This document shows positions 30,223-38,711 of a stretch of 64,000 nucleotides of DNA, piece by piece. The position numbers and the translations under genes were made by a program. The notes under the pieces are model-generated. The model saw only the letters and a program-made list of their open reading frames with translations. It did not search any database and was not told the origin of the DNA. The stretch is taken from positions 1-64,000 of the forward strand of contig JANXTS010000033.1 of NCBI GenBank assembly GCA_025352265.1, given 5' to 3'. Every line of letters starts with the position of its first letter. Position 1 is the first letter of the stretch. The stretch comes from Variovorax sp. (GTDB lineage Bacteria > Pseudomonadota > Gammaproteobacteria > Burkholderiales > Burkholderiaceae_C).

Positions 30223-31122
30223 ATGGCTGTGTCCTACGATATGCTGGCGGCGTTTGTCAAGGTGGCCGACTGCGCGAGCGTTAGCCAGGCAGCCGCTTCA
30301 CTTTGTGTTGGCAAAAGCGTTGTCAGCAAACGTGTAGCGCAACTCGAGCAATTGATTGGCGTGACACTGTTCGCGCGCAGTACGCGCCGCATCGCGCTCA
30401 CACCCGCAGGCGAGGCTTACGCCGAATTTGCGCGCCGTGCACTGGCAGAGCTGACTGCCGGCGAGGAACGGCTTCTGGCTCTTCGCTCGGAGTTAACAGG
30501 CCGTATTCGCCTGTCTGCCACGGTGTCTTGGGGCCAGCGTGTGTTGGCCGCCAAATTGCCGGAATTCCTGCGCTTGCACCCTGCCATTGAAGTCGAGGTG
30601 CAACTCGTGGACCGCATCGTCGATGTCGCGTATGAACGGATCGATATTGCGCTGCGCTGGTCATCGACTTTGCCCCAGGGGTTGCTGAGCGAACCGATCG
30701 CCGTAGTTGGCTGGATACTGGTAGCAGCACCCGTCTACCTAACCAACACCGGCACGCCACTGGTACCGGCCGACTTGAGCCTGCACAGTTGCCTTTGCTA
30801 TTGGCGCGAAGCCTCCGACGATCTCTGGGTCTTGGCCTGCGTCGGAGAGCTGGCCCGCGTGCGGGTTCAAAGCCGCTACCACGTGGACAATCCCGAAGCG
30901 GTGACAGAGGCAGCGCTTGCTGGTCTGGGCATTGCAATGCTGCCTGAATATCTGTGCCAAGACGGTCTCGCAGATGGCCGTCTTGTTCGCGTGCTTGCCG
31001 GTTGGACACCGCAATCCAAGTTCGGCTCACTGATCAGTGCCGTGTCGACTGCCGAACGCATGCGGCTGCAGCGCAATCAGATCTTGATGGGTTTTCTAAG
31101 GCAGCAGTTTGCAGCTGCCTGA
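30223..31122 (+). CDS. LysR-family transcriptional regulator
   Basis: A 299-residue regulator with an N-terminal winged HTH (MLAAFVKVADCASVSQAAASL, KSVVSKRVAQLEQLIGVTLFARSTRRIALT) and an effector domain of the CrgA/DmlR-like type (FLRLHPAIEVEVQLVDRIVD, YERIDIALRW). Divergent from the GST and CmcJ-like genes and likely their regulator. Confidence 0.9.
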   Translation: MAVSYDMLAAFVKVADCASVSQAAASLCVGKSVVSKRVAQLEQLIGVTLFARSTRRIALTPAGEAYAEFARRALAELTAGEERLLALRSELTGRIRLSATVSWGQRVLAAKLPEFLRLHPAIEVEVQLVDRIVDVAYERIDIALRWSSTLPQGLLSEPIAVVGWILVAAPVYLTNTGTPLVPADLSLHSCLCYWREASDDLWVLACVGELARVRVQSRYHVDNPEAVTEAALAGLGIAMLPEYLCQDGLADGRLVRVLAGWTPQSKFGSLISAVSTAERMRLQRNQILMGFLRQQFAAA

Positions 31123-31202
31123 ATATGCAGACCCGCACGACATGCCGATCGACGAGGCTATGGCCATGACAAGAACGCACAACGGGACTGTCTCGCGAAA
31201 CC

Positions 31203-31234
31203 CCGGCGCTCTTGCCTGGGAGGTAGAGCGCCGG
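31203..31234. repeat. Perfect 10-bp inverted repeat, possible terminator or REP-like hairpin
   Basis: CCGGCGCTCT (31203-31212) pairs with AGAGCGCCGG (31225-31234) around a 12-base loop, 80 bases after the LysR stop. No T-run follows directly. Confidence 0.45.
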
Positions 31235-31287
31235 ATGCGAAGAAGCCGTTTCTTTTGGCTTGAAGGCTCTTGCTTGAAACCCAGTGC

Positions 31288-31419
31288 TTATTCGGGTAAG
31301 CCGCTGCCGGCGCGGCCATAAGCACGCAGTAGTGCTGGCCAGAGCGATTTTCTCTCTGGCTTGTCGGGGTTCATCGCCTCATCAATCAGTTTCTCAAGAT
31401 GGCCTACGGCGGCTTGCGT
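31288..31419 (-). pseudogene. Unidentified gene fragment (C-terminal-like)
   Basis: Between a TGA at 31420-31422 and a TAA at 31288-31290 the minus strand encodes HLEKLIDEAMNPDKPERKS, then LWPALLRAYGRAGSGLPE. The composition is protein-like, but it has no start codon near its beginning and no recognised family. It looks like the tail of a lost gene. The only start inside (ATG in EAMNP) would leave about 29 residues. Confidence 0.3.
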
Positions 31420-31494
31420 TCAACATCTTCATTCCAGCTCGGTTATTTATTCACTCGACACTTTCCCCTTCTATCGGGAGGTCTAAACAGGCGA

Positions 31495-33000
31495 TCAATT
31501 CAAGCGCTTGGCTTGGCCATCATCCTTGTACCAGTCAACCGTCACGCCACTGGTGTTCACGGTAATTGCCTTCGGCTCGGTGAACTGGTCATAGGACTCG
31601 ATGCCCGTCTCGCGGCCCACACCGCTTTGCTTGAAACCGCCCCACGGTGATGCTGGGTCCAACCGGTGGTGATCGTTGATCCACAGGATGCCGAATGTCA
31701 GCTTGCTCGCAACCCGGTGCGCACGTGCCACGTCGTTCGTCCAGATGGAAGCAGCAAGTCCGAAGCGCGTGCCGTTCGCGATGCGCAATGCATCGGCCTC
31801 ATCGTCGAACGGCATTACCACCGTGACTGGACCAAACACTTCCTCCTGACCAATTTCCGAGTCTGGATCGACGTCATACAGTGCAGTAGCTTGAAGATAG
31901 AAGCCGGCTCCCGCACCGGTCGCCACTTGGCCGCCTGCGAGCACTTTCGCGCCCGCATTGACCGCTCGATCGAGCATGGCAAGCACACGGGCTCGCGATC
32001 GTTCGGAGATGACGGGGCCGAGCTGTGTTCGCGGATCGGCGGGGTCTCCGACGCGAATCGATTCGACCTTTACCTTGAACTTCTCGAGGAACTTGGGATA
32101 CATGCTGCGTTGCACCAGAATGCGTGCGCCACAAACGCAAGTCTGCCCCGCTCCGATGAACGCAGCAAATGCCGCTCCGTTTACTGCACGATCGATATCG
32201 AGATCGTCGAACATGATGACGGCACCCTTGCCTCCGAGCTCTAGCGTTGTCAACGCGAAGTTGCGAGCTGCCGCTTCGCCAATTCCGCGGCCCACGTCGG
32301 TTCCACCAGTAAAGACGATCTTCTTCACCTTGGGATGATTGGCCAACGCTGCACCCGCCACCCGGCCTTCGCCGTTCACGACATTCACCACGCCGTCTGG
32401 AATGCCAGCCTCTTTCAGCAAGGCGACCAGCCGAACGGTCGTCAGCGGCGTCTGCTCCGAGGGCTTGATCACGACGCTGTTACCGGTGGCCAGCGCCGGA
32501 GCCAGGCTTTTGGACAAGATCATCAACGGATGGTTGAACGAGGTCATCAGCGCGACGACGCCAAGGGGCACGCGCTGCGTGTAGCAAAGATAGTCACCTT
32601 CAACCGGAATGACGTCGGTGCGACGCGTCAACGCGAGTGCGGCGAAGTAGCGGTAGAACTGCGGCAGCCGCGCAATTTGCGCTCGCGTCTCGCTGATCGG
32701 CCTTCCGTTGCCGAGCGTCTCCAAACGAAAGAACGCTTCGATGTCGGCTTCGAAGAGGTCGGCGAACTTGTTCATCACCTTAGCGCGGTGATGAACCGAC
32801 TTGTCTCGCCACACACCTTCATCAAAGGTCCGTTGCGCGGCCAGAACGGCGCGGTCGACATCGACCTCACCGGCAGCCGCAAGTACGCCGATTGACCTGC
32901 CTGTCGAGGGGTCGACGATCGGCATCGTTGCAGCCGATGCAGCATCGACGAACTCACCATTGATAAAAAGTTTGGCGTCGTGCAGGGTGATGTCGGTCAC
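31495..33000 (-). CDS. Aldehyde dehydrogenase family protein
   Basis: A 501-residue NAD(P)-dependent aldehyde dehydrogenase. It has SFNHPLMILSKSLAPALATGNSVVIKPSEQTP (cofactor binding and the early catalytic asparagine), FTGGTDVGRGIGEAA, the general-base glutamate in LELGGKG and the nucleophile C288 in GQTCVCGAR (C290 is a second nearby cysteine). It is the last gene of a minus-strand trio with an MFS carrier and an enoyl-CoA hydratase, 37 bases after the carrier gene. Substrate unknown; an aromatic or acyl aldehyde fits the context. Confidence 0.9.
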   Translation of the reverse strand: MTDITLHDAKLFINGEFVDAASAATMPIVDPSTGRSIGVLAAAGEVDVDRAVLAAQRTFDEGVWRDKSVHHRAKVMNKFADLFEADIEAFFRLETLGNGRPISETRAQIARLPQFYRYFAALALTRRTDVIPVEGDYLCYTQRVPLGVVALMTSFNHPLMILSKSLAPALATGNSVVIKPSEQTPLTTVRLVALLKEAGIPDGVVNVVNGEGRVAGAALANHPKVKKIVFTGGTDVGRGIGEAAARNFALTTLELGGKGAVIMFDDLDIDRAVNGAAFAAFIGAGQTCVCGARILVQRSMYPKFLEKFKVKVESIRVGDPADPRTQLGPVISERSRARVLAMLDRAVNAGAKVLAGGQVATGAGAGFYLQATALYDVDPDSEIGQEEVFGPVTVVMPFDDEADALRIANGTRFGLAASIWTNDVARAHRVASKLTFGILWINDHHRLDPASPWGGFKQSGVGRETGIESYDQFTEPKAITVNTSGVTVDWYKDDGQAKRLN

Positions 33001-33037
33001 AGTCGATTTCTTTCGTGATGTGTCGGTATTGGGAAAG

Positions 33038-34423
33038 TCAAGAGGACGCTTTGGAAAAGCCTGTTGGGCGCTGCGTCGAGGCCGGGTCGGTGGGCACTGC
33101 GCTCACCTCTTCGAGCGAGCGGCGACTCGATTCGATGCCGAAAAAGGCGACGACGAGAATCTGGATCACGAGCAGTGCAATCATCATCGTGAGAACGCCC
33201 AGGACTCCATACTGAGAGTAGAGCGAGACCACGATAAAAGGTGTGCCGATAGTTGCCCCTCGACCAAAGGTGTTGCAGATGCCCGATGCGCGCAGGCGGA
33301 CTTCGGTCGGAAAGAGTTCGGGCACGTACATGGCAAATAGCAATGCGACGAGCACGTAGATCGGAATCACCAGCAAGAGACCGACGATCGGCAAGAGGAC
33401 CGGGTCACGCACAAAGGGATATATCGCGCCAAAAATGGCAGCGATCGCAGACGCACAGATGATCATGGGCTTGCGTCCCCAACGGTCTGCGGTGAGCGCT
33501 CCGATACTCGCGCCGACAGGTGCACCGAACGACATCAACAGCGCAAAACCAAGCGACTTCGCGATGGTCATGCCTTCGCTGACGAAGAAAGTGGGAAGCC
33601 AGGTCACGAAGCCGTAGAGCAAGGTGTTGATGACGATAAGAACGACCGATCCGACGAACATACGCACGAGCATCTCGCGAGTCATGAGCGTGGAAAACGA
33701 ACGTGACACGGGGACTGTCGGCGCGGCAGACGGCGCGCTTAACGCACCCTTCTCCGCCGACACTTCCTTCTCAATCGATGTCATGAGCGCTTCGGCCTCT
33801 GCGGTGCGGCCAACCGATTCGAGCCAGCGCGGCGATTCAGGCAGCGACTTACGCAAGTACCAAACCACCAACGCACCCAGTCCGCCCACTATGAACATCA
33901 CTCGCCAGCCGAAGCTCGGCACCAACAACAGACCGAGCAAGGCGCTTGCCGGAAGGCCGGTCACGACGAAAGTGGCCATCCACCCTTGCAGTCGACCGCG
34001 CGCTGCAGGCGGTACGAATTCGGCAAGCGTGGAGTAGCCGACAACGTTTTCGGCGCCGAGCCCCAGGCCCATGAAAAATCGACAAACGATGAGGAAACCC
34101 ATCGTCGGTGCAAACGCCGATGCCAGCGAGGCGATCCCGAACAACGCGAGATTGGCTTGATACGTGAATCGCCGTCCGTATCGGTCACCCAGAAAGCCGG
34201 TGCCGAATGAACCGAGCATCATTCCAAGAAAGGTAACCGACACGAATAAAGCGTTTTGCCCCATCGTCGAGAACCCGCTCTGGAGCGTCGTGCCGAGCAC
34301 CGTCGACGCGATGTAGATATCGAAGCCGTCGAAGAACATGCCAATGCCGATGAGCCGCATGATTCTGCGGTGAAATCGGGACAGCGGTAGTCGATCGAGT
34401 CGGGCGCCTGCGTTAACGGACAT
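33038..34423 (-). CDS. MFS transporter, metabolite:H+ symporter type
   Basis: A 461-residue major facilitator with 12 predicted helices. GMFFDGFDIYIASTVLG in helix 1 carries the conserved DGFD acidic pair of organic/aromatic acid symporters, and FLGDRYGRRFTY is the signature loop between helices 2 and 3. RFFMGLGLGAENVVGYSTLAEFVP is the helix-4/5 motif, and a long central loop follows LPESPRWL. It probably imports the organic acid whose breakdown involves the adjacent hydratase and aldehyde dehydrogenase. Confidence 0.88.
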   Translation of the reverse strand: MSVNAGARLDRLPLSRFHRRIMRLIGIGMFFDGFDIYIASTVLGTTLQSGFSTMGQNALFVSVTFLGMMLGSFGTGFLGDRYGRRFTYQANLALFGIASLASAFAPTMGFLIVCRFFMGLGLGAENVVGYSTLAEFVPPAARGRLQGWMATFVVTGLPASALLGLLLVPSFGWRVMFIVGGLGALVVWYLRKSLPESPRWLESVGRTAEAEALMTSIEKEVSAEKGALSAPSAAPTVPVSRSFSTLMTREMLVRMFVGSVVLIVINTLLYGFVTWLPTFFVSEGMTIAKSLGFALLMSFGAPVGASIGALTADRWGRKPMIICASAIAAIFGAIYPFVRDPVLLPIVGLLLVIPIYVLVALLFAMYVPELFPTEVRLRASGICNTFGRGATIGTPFIVVSLYSQYGVLGVLTMMIALLVIQILVVAFFGIESSRRSLEEVSAVPTDPASTQRPTGFSKASS

Positions 34424-34499
34424 GTTGTCTCCAGCTCTTGTAGTGGTAATCGGGACAGGGGATTTAGGTGCGGTGATGACGCGGTGTGCGCGGTCTAAT

Positions 34500-35237
34500 T
34501 CACTTTCGCGCTTCGTCCATCAGACGAAGACTACGGACGACCAGCGTCTCGGTGGCCAAATTGAAGTTCTGTTCCAACGTGCCCTCCTGAGCTTGTTGAA
34601 AGAACGCCTTGCATTGACGAGCGCCATCTGCATCCAGGGACAGGATTCGATTGACGATGGCCTCTGCATCGGAGGTCAATGCGTCAGGTGCACAAACGCG
34701 CGTAACGAAACCGGCTTCGAGTGCTTGCTCAGGCGTGAACGCATCACCAAAAAGGACCAGCGGAAAACATGCCTTAGGCAGGCTGTAGCGCCCCAGGTAG
34801 GCCATGATTGCGGCCGGAGGCAGGCCCTTGCGCATTTCTGGAAACGCGAGCGTCGCCGTGCTGGACACAAGCGTGAAATCGCACAGGATGGCGATGCCGA
34901 GACCGAATCCGTGTGCATCTCCCTGGACTTCTGCGATGGTGATGAGCGACGTGCCGCGCAATGCCTTTTTGAGTGCAATCAGTCGAGACACTTCGGCATG
35001 AATCGATGCGGCATCTCGGCCGGAACGTTCGCGGCCTGTACAAAAGTTTGTTCCAGTTGCTCGGAGTCTGAGCACCCGCGCCGTGGCATGCGCAGCTTGC
35101 CCGGCAAGCGCGCCGAGCATCGCTTCGAACATCGCCCCCGTGACCTCGTTACCGGCGGACGGATTGTCTAGCGTGAAGGTCAGGACGCCTTCCGACTCCT
35201 GGATGGAAACGGGGGCGGAGAGAGTGGTGTTCTGCAT
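34500..35237 (-). CDS. Enoyl-CoA hydratase/isomerase family protein
   Basis: A 245-residue crotonase-fold protein. I chose the ATG at 35237, with AAAGG 8 bases upstream; a longer frame to 35750 would run through the divergent promoter and GntR gene. LTFTLDNPSAGNEVTGAMF and ATGTNFCTGRERSGRDAA give the first oxyanion-hole region. EVQGDAHGFGLGIAILCDFTLVSSTATLAFPEMRKGLPP gives the second. First gene of the minus-strand trio and presumably controlled by the divergent GntR protein. Confidence 0.88.
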   Translation of the reverse strand: MQNTTLSAPVSIQESEGVLTFTLDNPSAGNEVTGAMFEAMLGALAGQAAHATARVLRLRATGTNFCTGRERSGRDAASIHAEVSRLIALKKALRGTSLITIAEVQGDAHGFGLGIAILCDFTLVSSTATLAFPEMRKGLPPAAIMAYLGRYSLPKACFPLVLFGDAFTPEQALEAGFVTRVCAPDALTSDAEAIVNRILSLDADGARQCKAFFQQAQEGTLEQNFNLATETLVVRSLRLMDEARK

Positions 35238-35278
35238 AATTGATGCCTTTAACGGCCGAAATAATTCAGTGAATACAC

Positions 35279-35286
35279 TGTATACA
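35279..35286. promoter_or_regulatory. TGTATACA palindrome in GntR intergenic region
   Basis: A perfect 8-bp palindrome within two adjacent half-sites, AATACACT and GTATACAC, 42 bases upstream of the enoyl-CoA hydratase start. Candidate GntR half-operator or promoter element. Confidence 0.35.
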
Positions 35287-35309
35287 CACATGGAACCAAT
35301 GTCCATGTG
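35287..35309. promoter_or_regulatory. 8-bp perfect inverted repeat, candidate GntR operator
   Basis: CACATGGA and TCCATGTG are perfect complements around 7 bases, 18 bases before the ATG at 35328 and inside the divergent promoter region. Position and symmetry suit autoregulation and control of the hydratase operon. Confidence 0.45.
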
Positions 35310-35327
35310 GGCATTCCCTCGCCCTTC

Positions 35328-36044
35328 ATGACCGGTAGACCCACTCCCGACGAACAGCTCGTGGCAATCGCGACGAGGTATCACGCGACGCCTCGTCGTG
35401 AGGTCTCCGTACCAGATGCTCTGAGCGATACGGTCGTTGTTCCGACATTGCGAGAGGCGATCGTCGGCAACCTGCTCACGCCGGGGAGCCGGTTGCTGGA
35501 GATTCAGCTTGCCAAGCAGCTTGGCGTCAGCCGTACCCCTGTTCGAGAAGCCTTCGCTCAACTGGAACGGGAAGGGTTGGTGACGATCGTCGCCCGCGTC
35601 GGCGTCTTCGTGCGCGAGGTGACGGTGCGCGACGTCGACGAGATCTATACGGTGCGCGCAGCGCTCGAGGGGCTTGCGGTCGCGCTCGCTGCGCAAAATA
35701 TCAACGACATTGGTCGCGCGCGATTGAATCAGGCCGTCGACACGATGCAATTGAAAGTCGATGCCGCCGACCCAATCGCCTACGTGCAGGGACTGGACGC
35801 CTTCTACGCAACGGTCATGTCACTCGCCGATAACAGCGTGCTGCATCGCACTCACGATAGTTTGTTGGGCCCGGTGCGCCGACTACGCCGCATTGCAATG
35901 TCGCGCGAGGGGCGAATGGCGGCATCGTTCGAACAGACGGTAAAGATCCGAGATGCGTTGATTCGCGGCGACTTGGCCTGTGTCGATCTGATGCGTGAGC
36001 AGTTGGCCAATGCATGCAAGGCTGCAAAGGACGTGCTCGGATAG
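35328..36044 (+). CDS. GntR-family (FCD domain) transcriptional regulator
   Basis: About 238 residues from the ATG at 35328; a GTG at 35307 would overlap the inverted repeat and add 7 residues. After an unusually long 35-residue leader the winged HTH runs TLREAIVGNLLTPGSRLLEIQLAKQLGVSRTPVREAFAQLEREGLV. An FCD ligand-binding domain follows (VDEIYTVRAALEGLAVALAA and later MREQLANAC). FadR-subfamily regulators respond to carboxylic acids. Divergent from and probably controlling the hydratase/MFS/aldehyde dehydrogenase genes. Confidence 0.9.
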   Translation: MTGRPTPDEQLVAIATRYHATPRREVSVPDALSDTVVVPTLREAIVGNLLTPGSRLLEIQLAKQLGVSRTPVREAFAQLEREGLVTIVARVGVFVREVTVRDVDEIYTVRAALEGLAVALAAQNINDIGRARLNQAVDTMQLKVDAADPIAYVQGLDAFYATVMSLADNSVLHRTHDSLLGPVRRLRRIAMSREGRMAASFEQTVKIRDALIRGDLACVDLMREQLANACKAAKDVLG

Positions 36045-36225
36045 GGCGTGCGGCCGGCCTTGGTTCGACTTCTACGCCGGCGTCCGGCGAGCCTATGAGC
36101 AAGTCTTGCGACTCGCGCCGGCAAGGGAACTGTGCGGTGCACTGCAGGGTTGAAGCAATTTCGGCTTCCGGGACAAACATTAAACAGTGCCAAGACACTC
36201 GAACTCAGATGCGGACGCGCCGGGC

Positions 36226-37848
36226 TCAAACGAATAGCCGTGCGAGCACAGCGGGCAACAACCTCACGTCTCCCAACAAAGCGCTCTGCCCCACGCCAAA
36301 GATCCGTCGACTCGCCACCGCTCCTTTCGTATCGAGCAGCAACCCCAGCGTGCTGACTCCCACCAGCCGCGCCGATTGCACCGCATGCCGCGCGTCTTCA
36401 ATCAGATAGTGCGGATCGTGGATGTCGACATCGTGCGGCTCACCATCGCTCGTCACGACGATCAGTCGACGTGATGCTGACTGGGCCGTCAGCGCACGCG
36501 TCGCATGTCGCAACGCGGCGCCGAGACGCGTCGACAGGCCGCTCCGTAGGCCGCTAAGTCGGGCTGCAGTGCCGTCGCTCCACCGCTCATGGAAGTCTTT
36601 CACTCGCCAATGGTTTACGCCTTCGCGACCATCGGAGTCAAAGCCTTGAATTGCCAGCGAGCCACCCGCTGCGGCCATCGCACCGGCTAACAGCCGCGCC
36701 ACGCGCTGTTGAGTCACCAACTGGGTGCCGCGCGTGGCATCGCTGCCATGCGGCCGCGCGCTGGAGGCCGAGCTATCGATGAGCAACAGCACGGCAACCT
36801 TCTCGGCAGCCTGCGTCCATCGCGTGTGCACCCGCAACGCATCGGTGCCGCCGTTGCGCAGCGCAAGCACCGCGCTGACGGCTTCGTCGAGTTCGATGTC
36901 GTCGCCGTCGCGCTCACGCCGTCGCAGCACGCGAGCGCGCATCGATGACTTCTTCAGCACCAGTGTCAAGGCGCGCTGCACCTGCGCATCGTCGTCAAGC
37001 GTCTCCAATGCGGATGCATGCGTTTCATCCGGCTGTGCAACCTGCGGATGCCGCTCGTGCACCACGCACCAGTCCATCCGCAGCTTGCCGATTCGCCGGT
37101 CCCATTCCGGGTAGCGCCACTGCACGGGCGCAGGCGGTGTCGCATCGGCAGACCCCTCCTGCAAGCGTGCCGCGACGGGCACCGGTTTCGACTGCTCGGG
37201 CTGCTCGCCGGCATGGCCTTGCCAGAGCCAGCGGTTGTCGTCGCGGTAGCTCGGCCCCGGCCGATACATGCGCGCGTTGAAGCCCATGCGCATCTGGCCG
37301 ATGTCGTTGCCGAGGGCCGATGCCATCGCGCGCAGCCCATCGGGTTGCGACTGCGCCAGCACATCACCACCATCGTCGAGATAGAAGCGTGCCCTGCCCT
37401 TGCGCACCCACGGATGCGGATCGTCGTAGCCGGGATCGACAAGGACGCGTGCGAGACGAAGCATCAAGGTTTCGAAGTCGTCACCGTCCTGCGGCGTTGC
37501 GGTATGCAGTGGTGCCCAAAGCCGGCGCAGACCCGGCAGCTCGCGGCATGCGAGCGCTTCGACGCGCGCGTCCTCGAGCAAACCGAGCAATGCCTGCGTG
37601 ATCGGCGCCGTGCCTTCGCGCACGAACACACGGCGCGAAAAAACGAGATGTGCAGCAGCATGAGAGGTGGCTGCGCTGTACCAGCGACGGGCGTCGTCCT
37701 CGCTGGCGCCAACGCGTGGCAACGGAAGATGCAATCCACCGTCGGCGAGAAAAGGCGTTTGTCTCTCCTCCGTCCCGGCAGGCAGATGCAGCAGTGGCGG
37801 CGTCACATTCCAAAGCAACCTCAGCCAGGCACCGAGCGGGAGTCTCAA
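36226..37848 (-). CDS. VWA-domain protein, NorD/CbbO-like partner of the adjacent AAA+ ATPase
   Basis: About 540 residues from a TTG at 37848. No ATG or GTG lies in a better place, so the start is uncertain. The N-terminal two thirds is helical with no obvious motif. The C-terminal third is a von Willebrand A domain with the MIDAS sequence LLIDSSAS (D-x-S-x-S) and later VVTSDGEPHDVD. Proteins of this kind (NorD, CbbO) work with MoxR-type AAA+ ATPases as remodelling or metal-insertion chaperones, and such an ATPase gene ends 47 bases upstream. It is the last gene of the amidase unit, so its client is probably an amide-utilisation protein. Confidence 0.82.
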   Translation of the reverse strand: MRLPLGAWLRLLWNVTPPLLHLPAGTEERQTPFLADGGLHLPLPRVGASEDDARRWYSAATSHAAAHLVFSRRVFVREGTAPITQALLGLLEDARVEALACRELPGLRRLWAPLHTATPQDGDDFETLMLRLARVLVDPGYDDPHPWVRKGRARFYLDDGGDVLAQSQPDGLRAMASALGNDIGQMRMGFNARMYRPGPSYRDDNRWLWQGHAGEQPEQSKPVPVAARLQEGSADATPPAPVQWRYPEWDRRIGKLRMDWCVVHERHPQVAQPDETHASALETLDDDAQVQRALTLVLKKSSMRARVLRRRERDGDDIELDEAVSAVLALRNGGTDALRVHTRWTQAAEKVAVLLLIDSSASSARPHGSDATRGTQLVTQQRVARLLAGAMAAAGGSLAIQGFDSDGREGVNHWRVKDFHERWSDGTAARLSGLRSGLSTRLGAALRHATRALTAQSASRRLIVVTSDGEPHDVDIHDPHYLIEDARHAVQSARLVGVSTLGLLLDTKGAVASRRIFGVGQSALLGDVRLLPAVLARLFV

Positions 37849-37895
37849 CGCATCGAGCCGGCTTTGCTCGCTGAGATCACCGGAGGTGGTTGGGC

Positions 37896-38711
37896 TCAGA
37901 ACGAAGCCTCGACCGCCGCCAGCAACGCATCGCGCAAGCCAGCGTCGTCGGTGAGCGGCGCGACCAGCGCCATGCGACAGGCCGCAGCCGGGCTCGCACC
38001 GGCACGCACGAGCGCGGCAGCACGCACCAGCATGCGCGTGGATGCGCCCTCGTCGAGGCCGTGTCCGGCCAACCTGCGCGAGCGGCGTCCGAGCGCGACC
38101 AGAGCAGACGCCAGTTCGATCTCGACGCCGCTCTCGCGCATCAGGATTTCAGCCTCGTCCTCCGCGTCGGGATAGTCGAACTCGAGTCCACAAAATCGTT
38201 GTCGCGTCGATGCTTTCATGAAGCCGCTACCGGCACCCGGGTTGTACGAAACGACCAGCGCGAAATCGGGGTGCGCACGCACGAGTTCATTGCGGCGCTC
38301 CAGCGGCAGCATCCGGCGCGTGTCGGTGAGCGGATGGATCACGACAGCCGTGTCGGCCCGCGCTTCGACGATCTCGTCGAGGTAGCACAGCGCGCCGTGA
38401 CGCGCGGCAAGGGTCAGCGGGCCGTCCTGCCAGCGCGTCTCGCCACCGTCGAGCAGCCAGCGGCCAACGAGATCACCCGCACTGGTGTCGGCATTGCACG
38501 CCACCGTCACAAGCGGCCGGCCGAGCCGCCACGCCATGTACTCGATGAAGCGCGTCTTGCCGCAACCGGTCGGCCCTTTGATGAGCACCGGCAGTCGGCC
38601 CGCGTAGGCCGCCTCGAACATCTCGCACTCGTCGCCGATGGCGCGGTAATAGGGCTCGGCTTCGATGCGCCAGGGCTCGAGCACATCTGAACCCGACGGC
38701 ACCATCGACAT
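37896..38711 (-). CDS. MoxR-type AAA+ ATPase (CbbQ/NirQ/NorQ-like)
   Basis: A 271-residue ATPase from the ATG at 38711, which overlaps the amiE stop by one base. Walker A is GPTGCGKTR (46-54), Walker B ALCYLDEI, then SYNPGAGSGFMKASTRQRF (sensor and arginine-finger region) and LDEGASTRMLVRAAAL. CbbQ/NorQ proteins form hexamers acting with a VWA partner, encoded next. Pseudomonas amide operons carry an ATPase (AmiB) after amiE too, but that one is described as Clp-like, so position is similar while family differs. Confidence 0.88.
   Translation of the reverse strand: MSMVPSGSDVLEPWRIEAEPYYRAIGDECEMFEAAYAGRLPVLIKGPTGCGKTRFIEYMAWRLGRPLVTVACNADTSAGDLVGRWLLDGGETRWQDGPLTLAARHGALCYLDEIVEARADTAVVIHPLTDTRRMLPLERRNELVRAHPDFALVVSYNPGAGSGFMKASTRQRFCGLEFDYPDAEDEAEILMRESGVEIELASALVALGRRSRRLAGHGLDEGASTRMLVRAAALVRAGASPAAACRMALVAPLTDDAGLRDALLAAVEASF

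Larger units (their letters stand above)
31123..31494. other. Intergenic stretch with hairpin and coding-like fragment
   Basis: This 372-base region contains no convincing intact gene. It holds a 10-bp perfect inverted repeat (31203-31234) after the LysR gene and a minus-strand 43-codon open stretch with protein-like composition (31288-31419). Confidence 0.5.
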
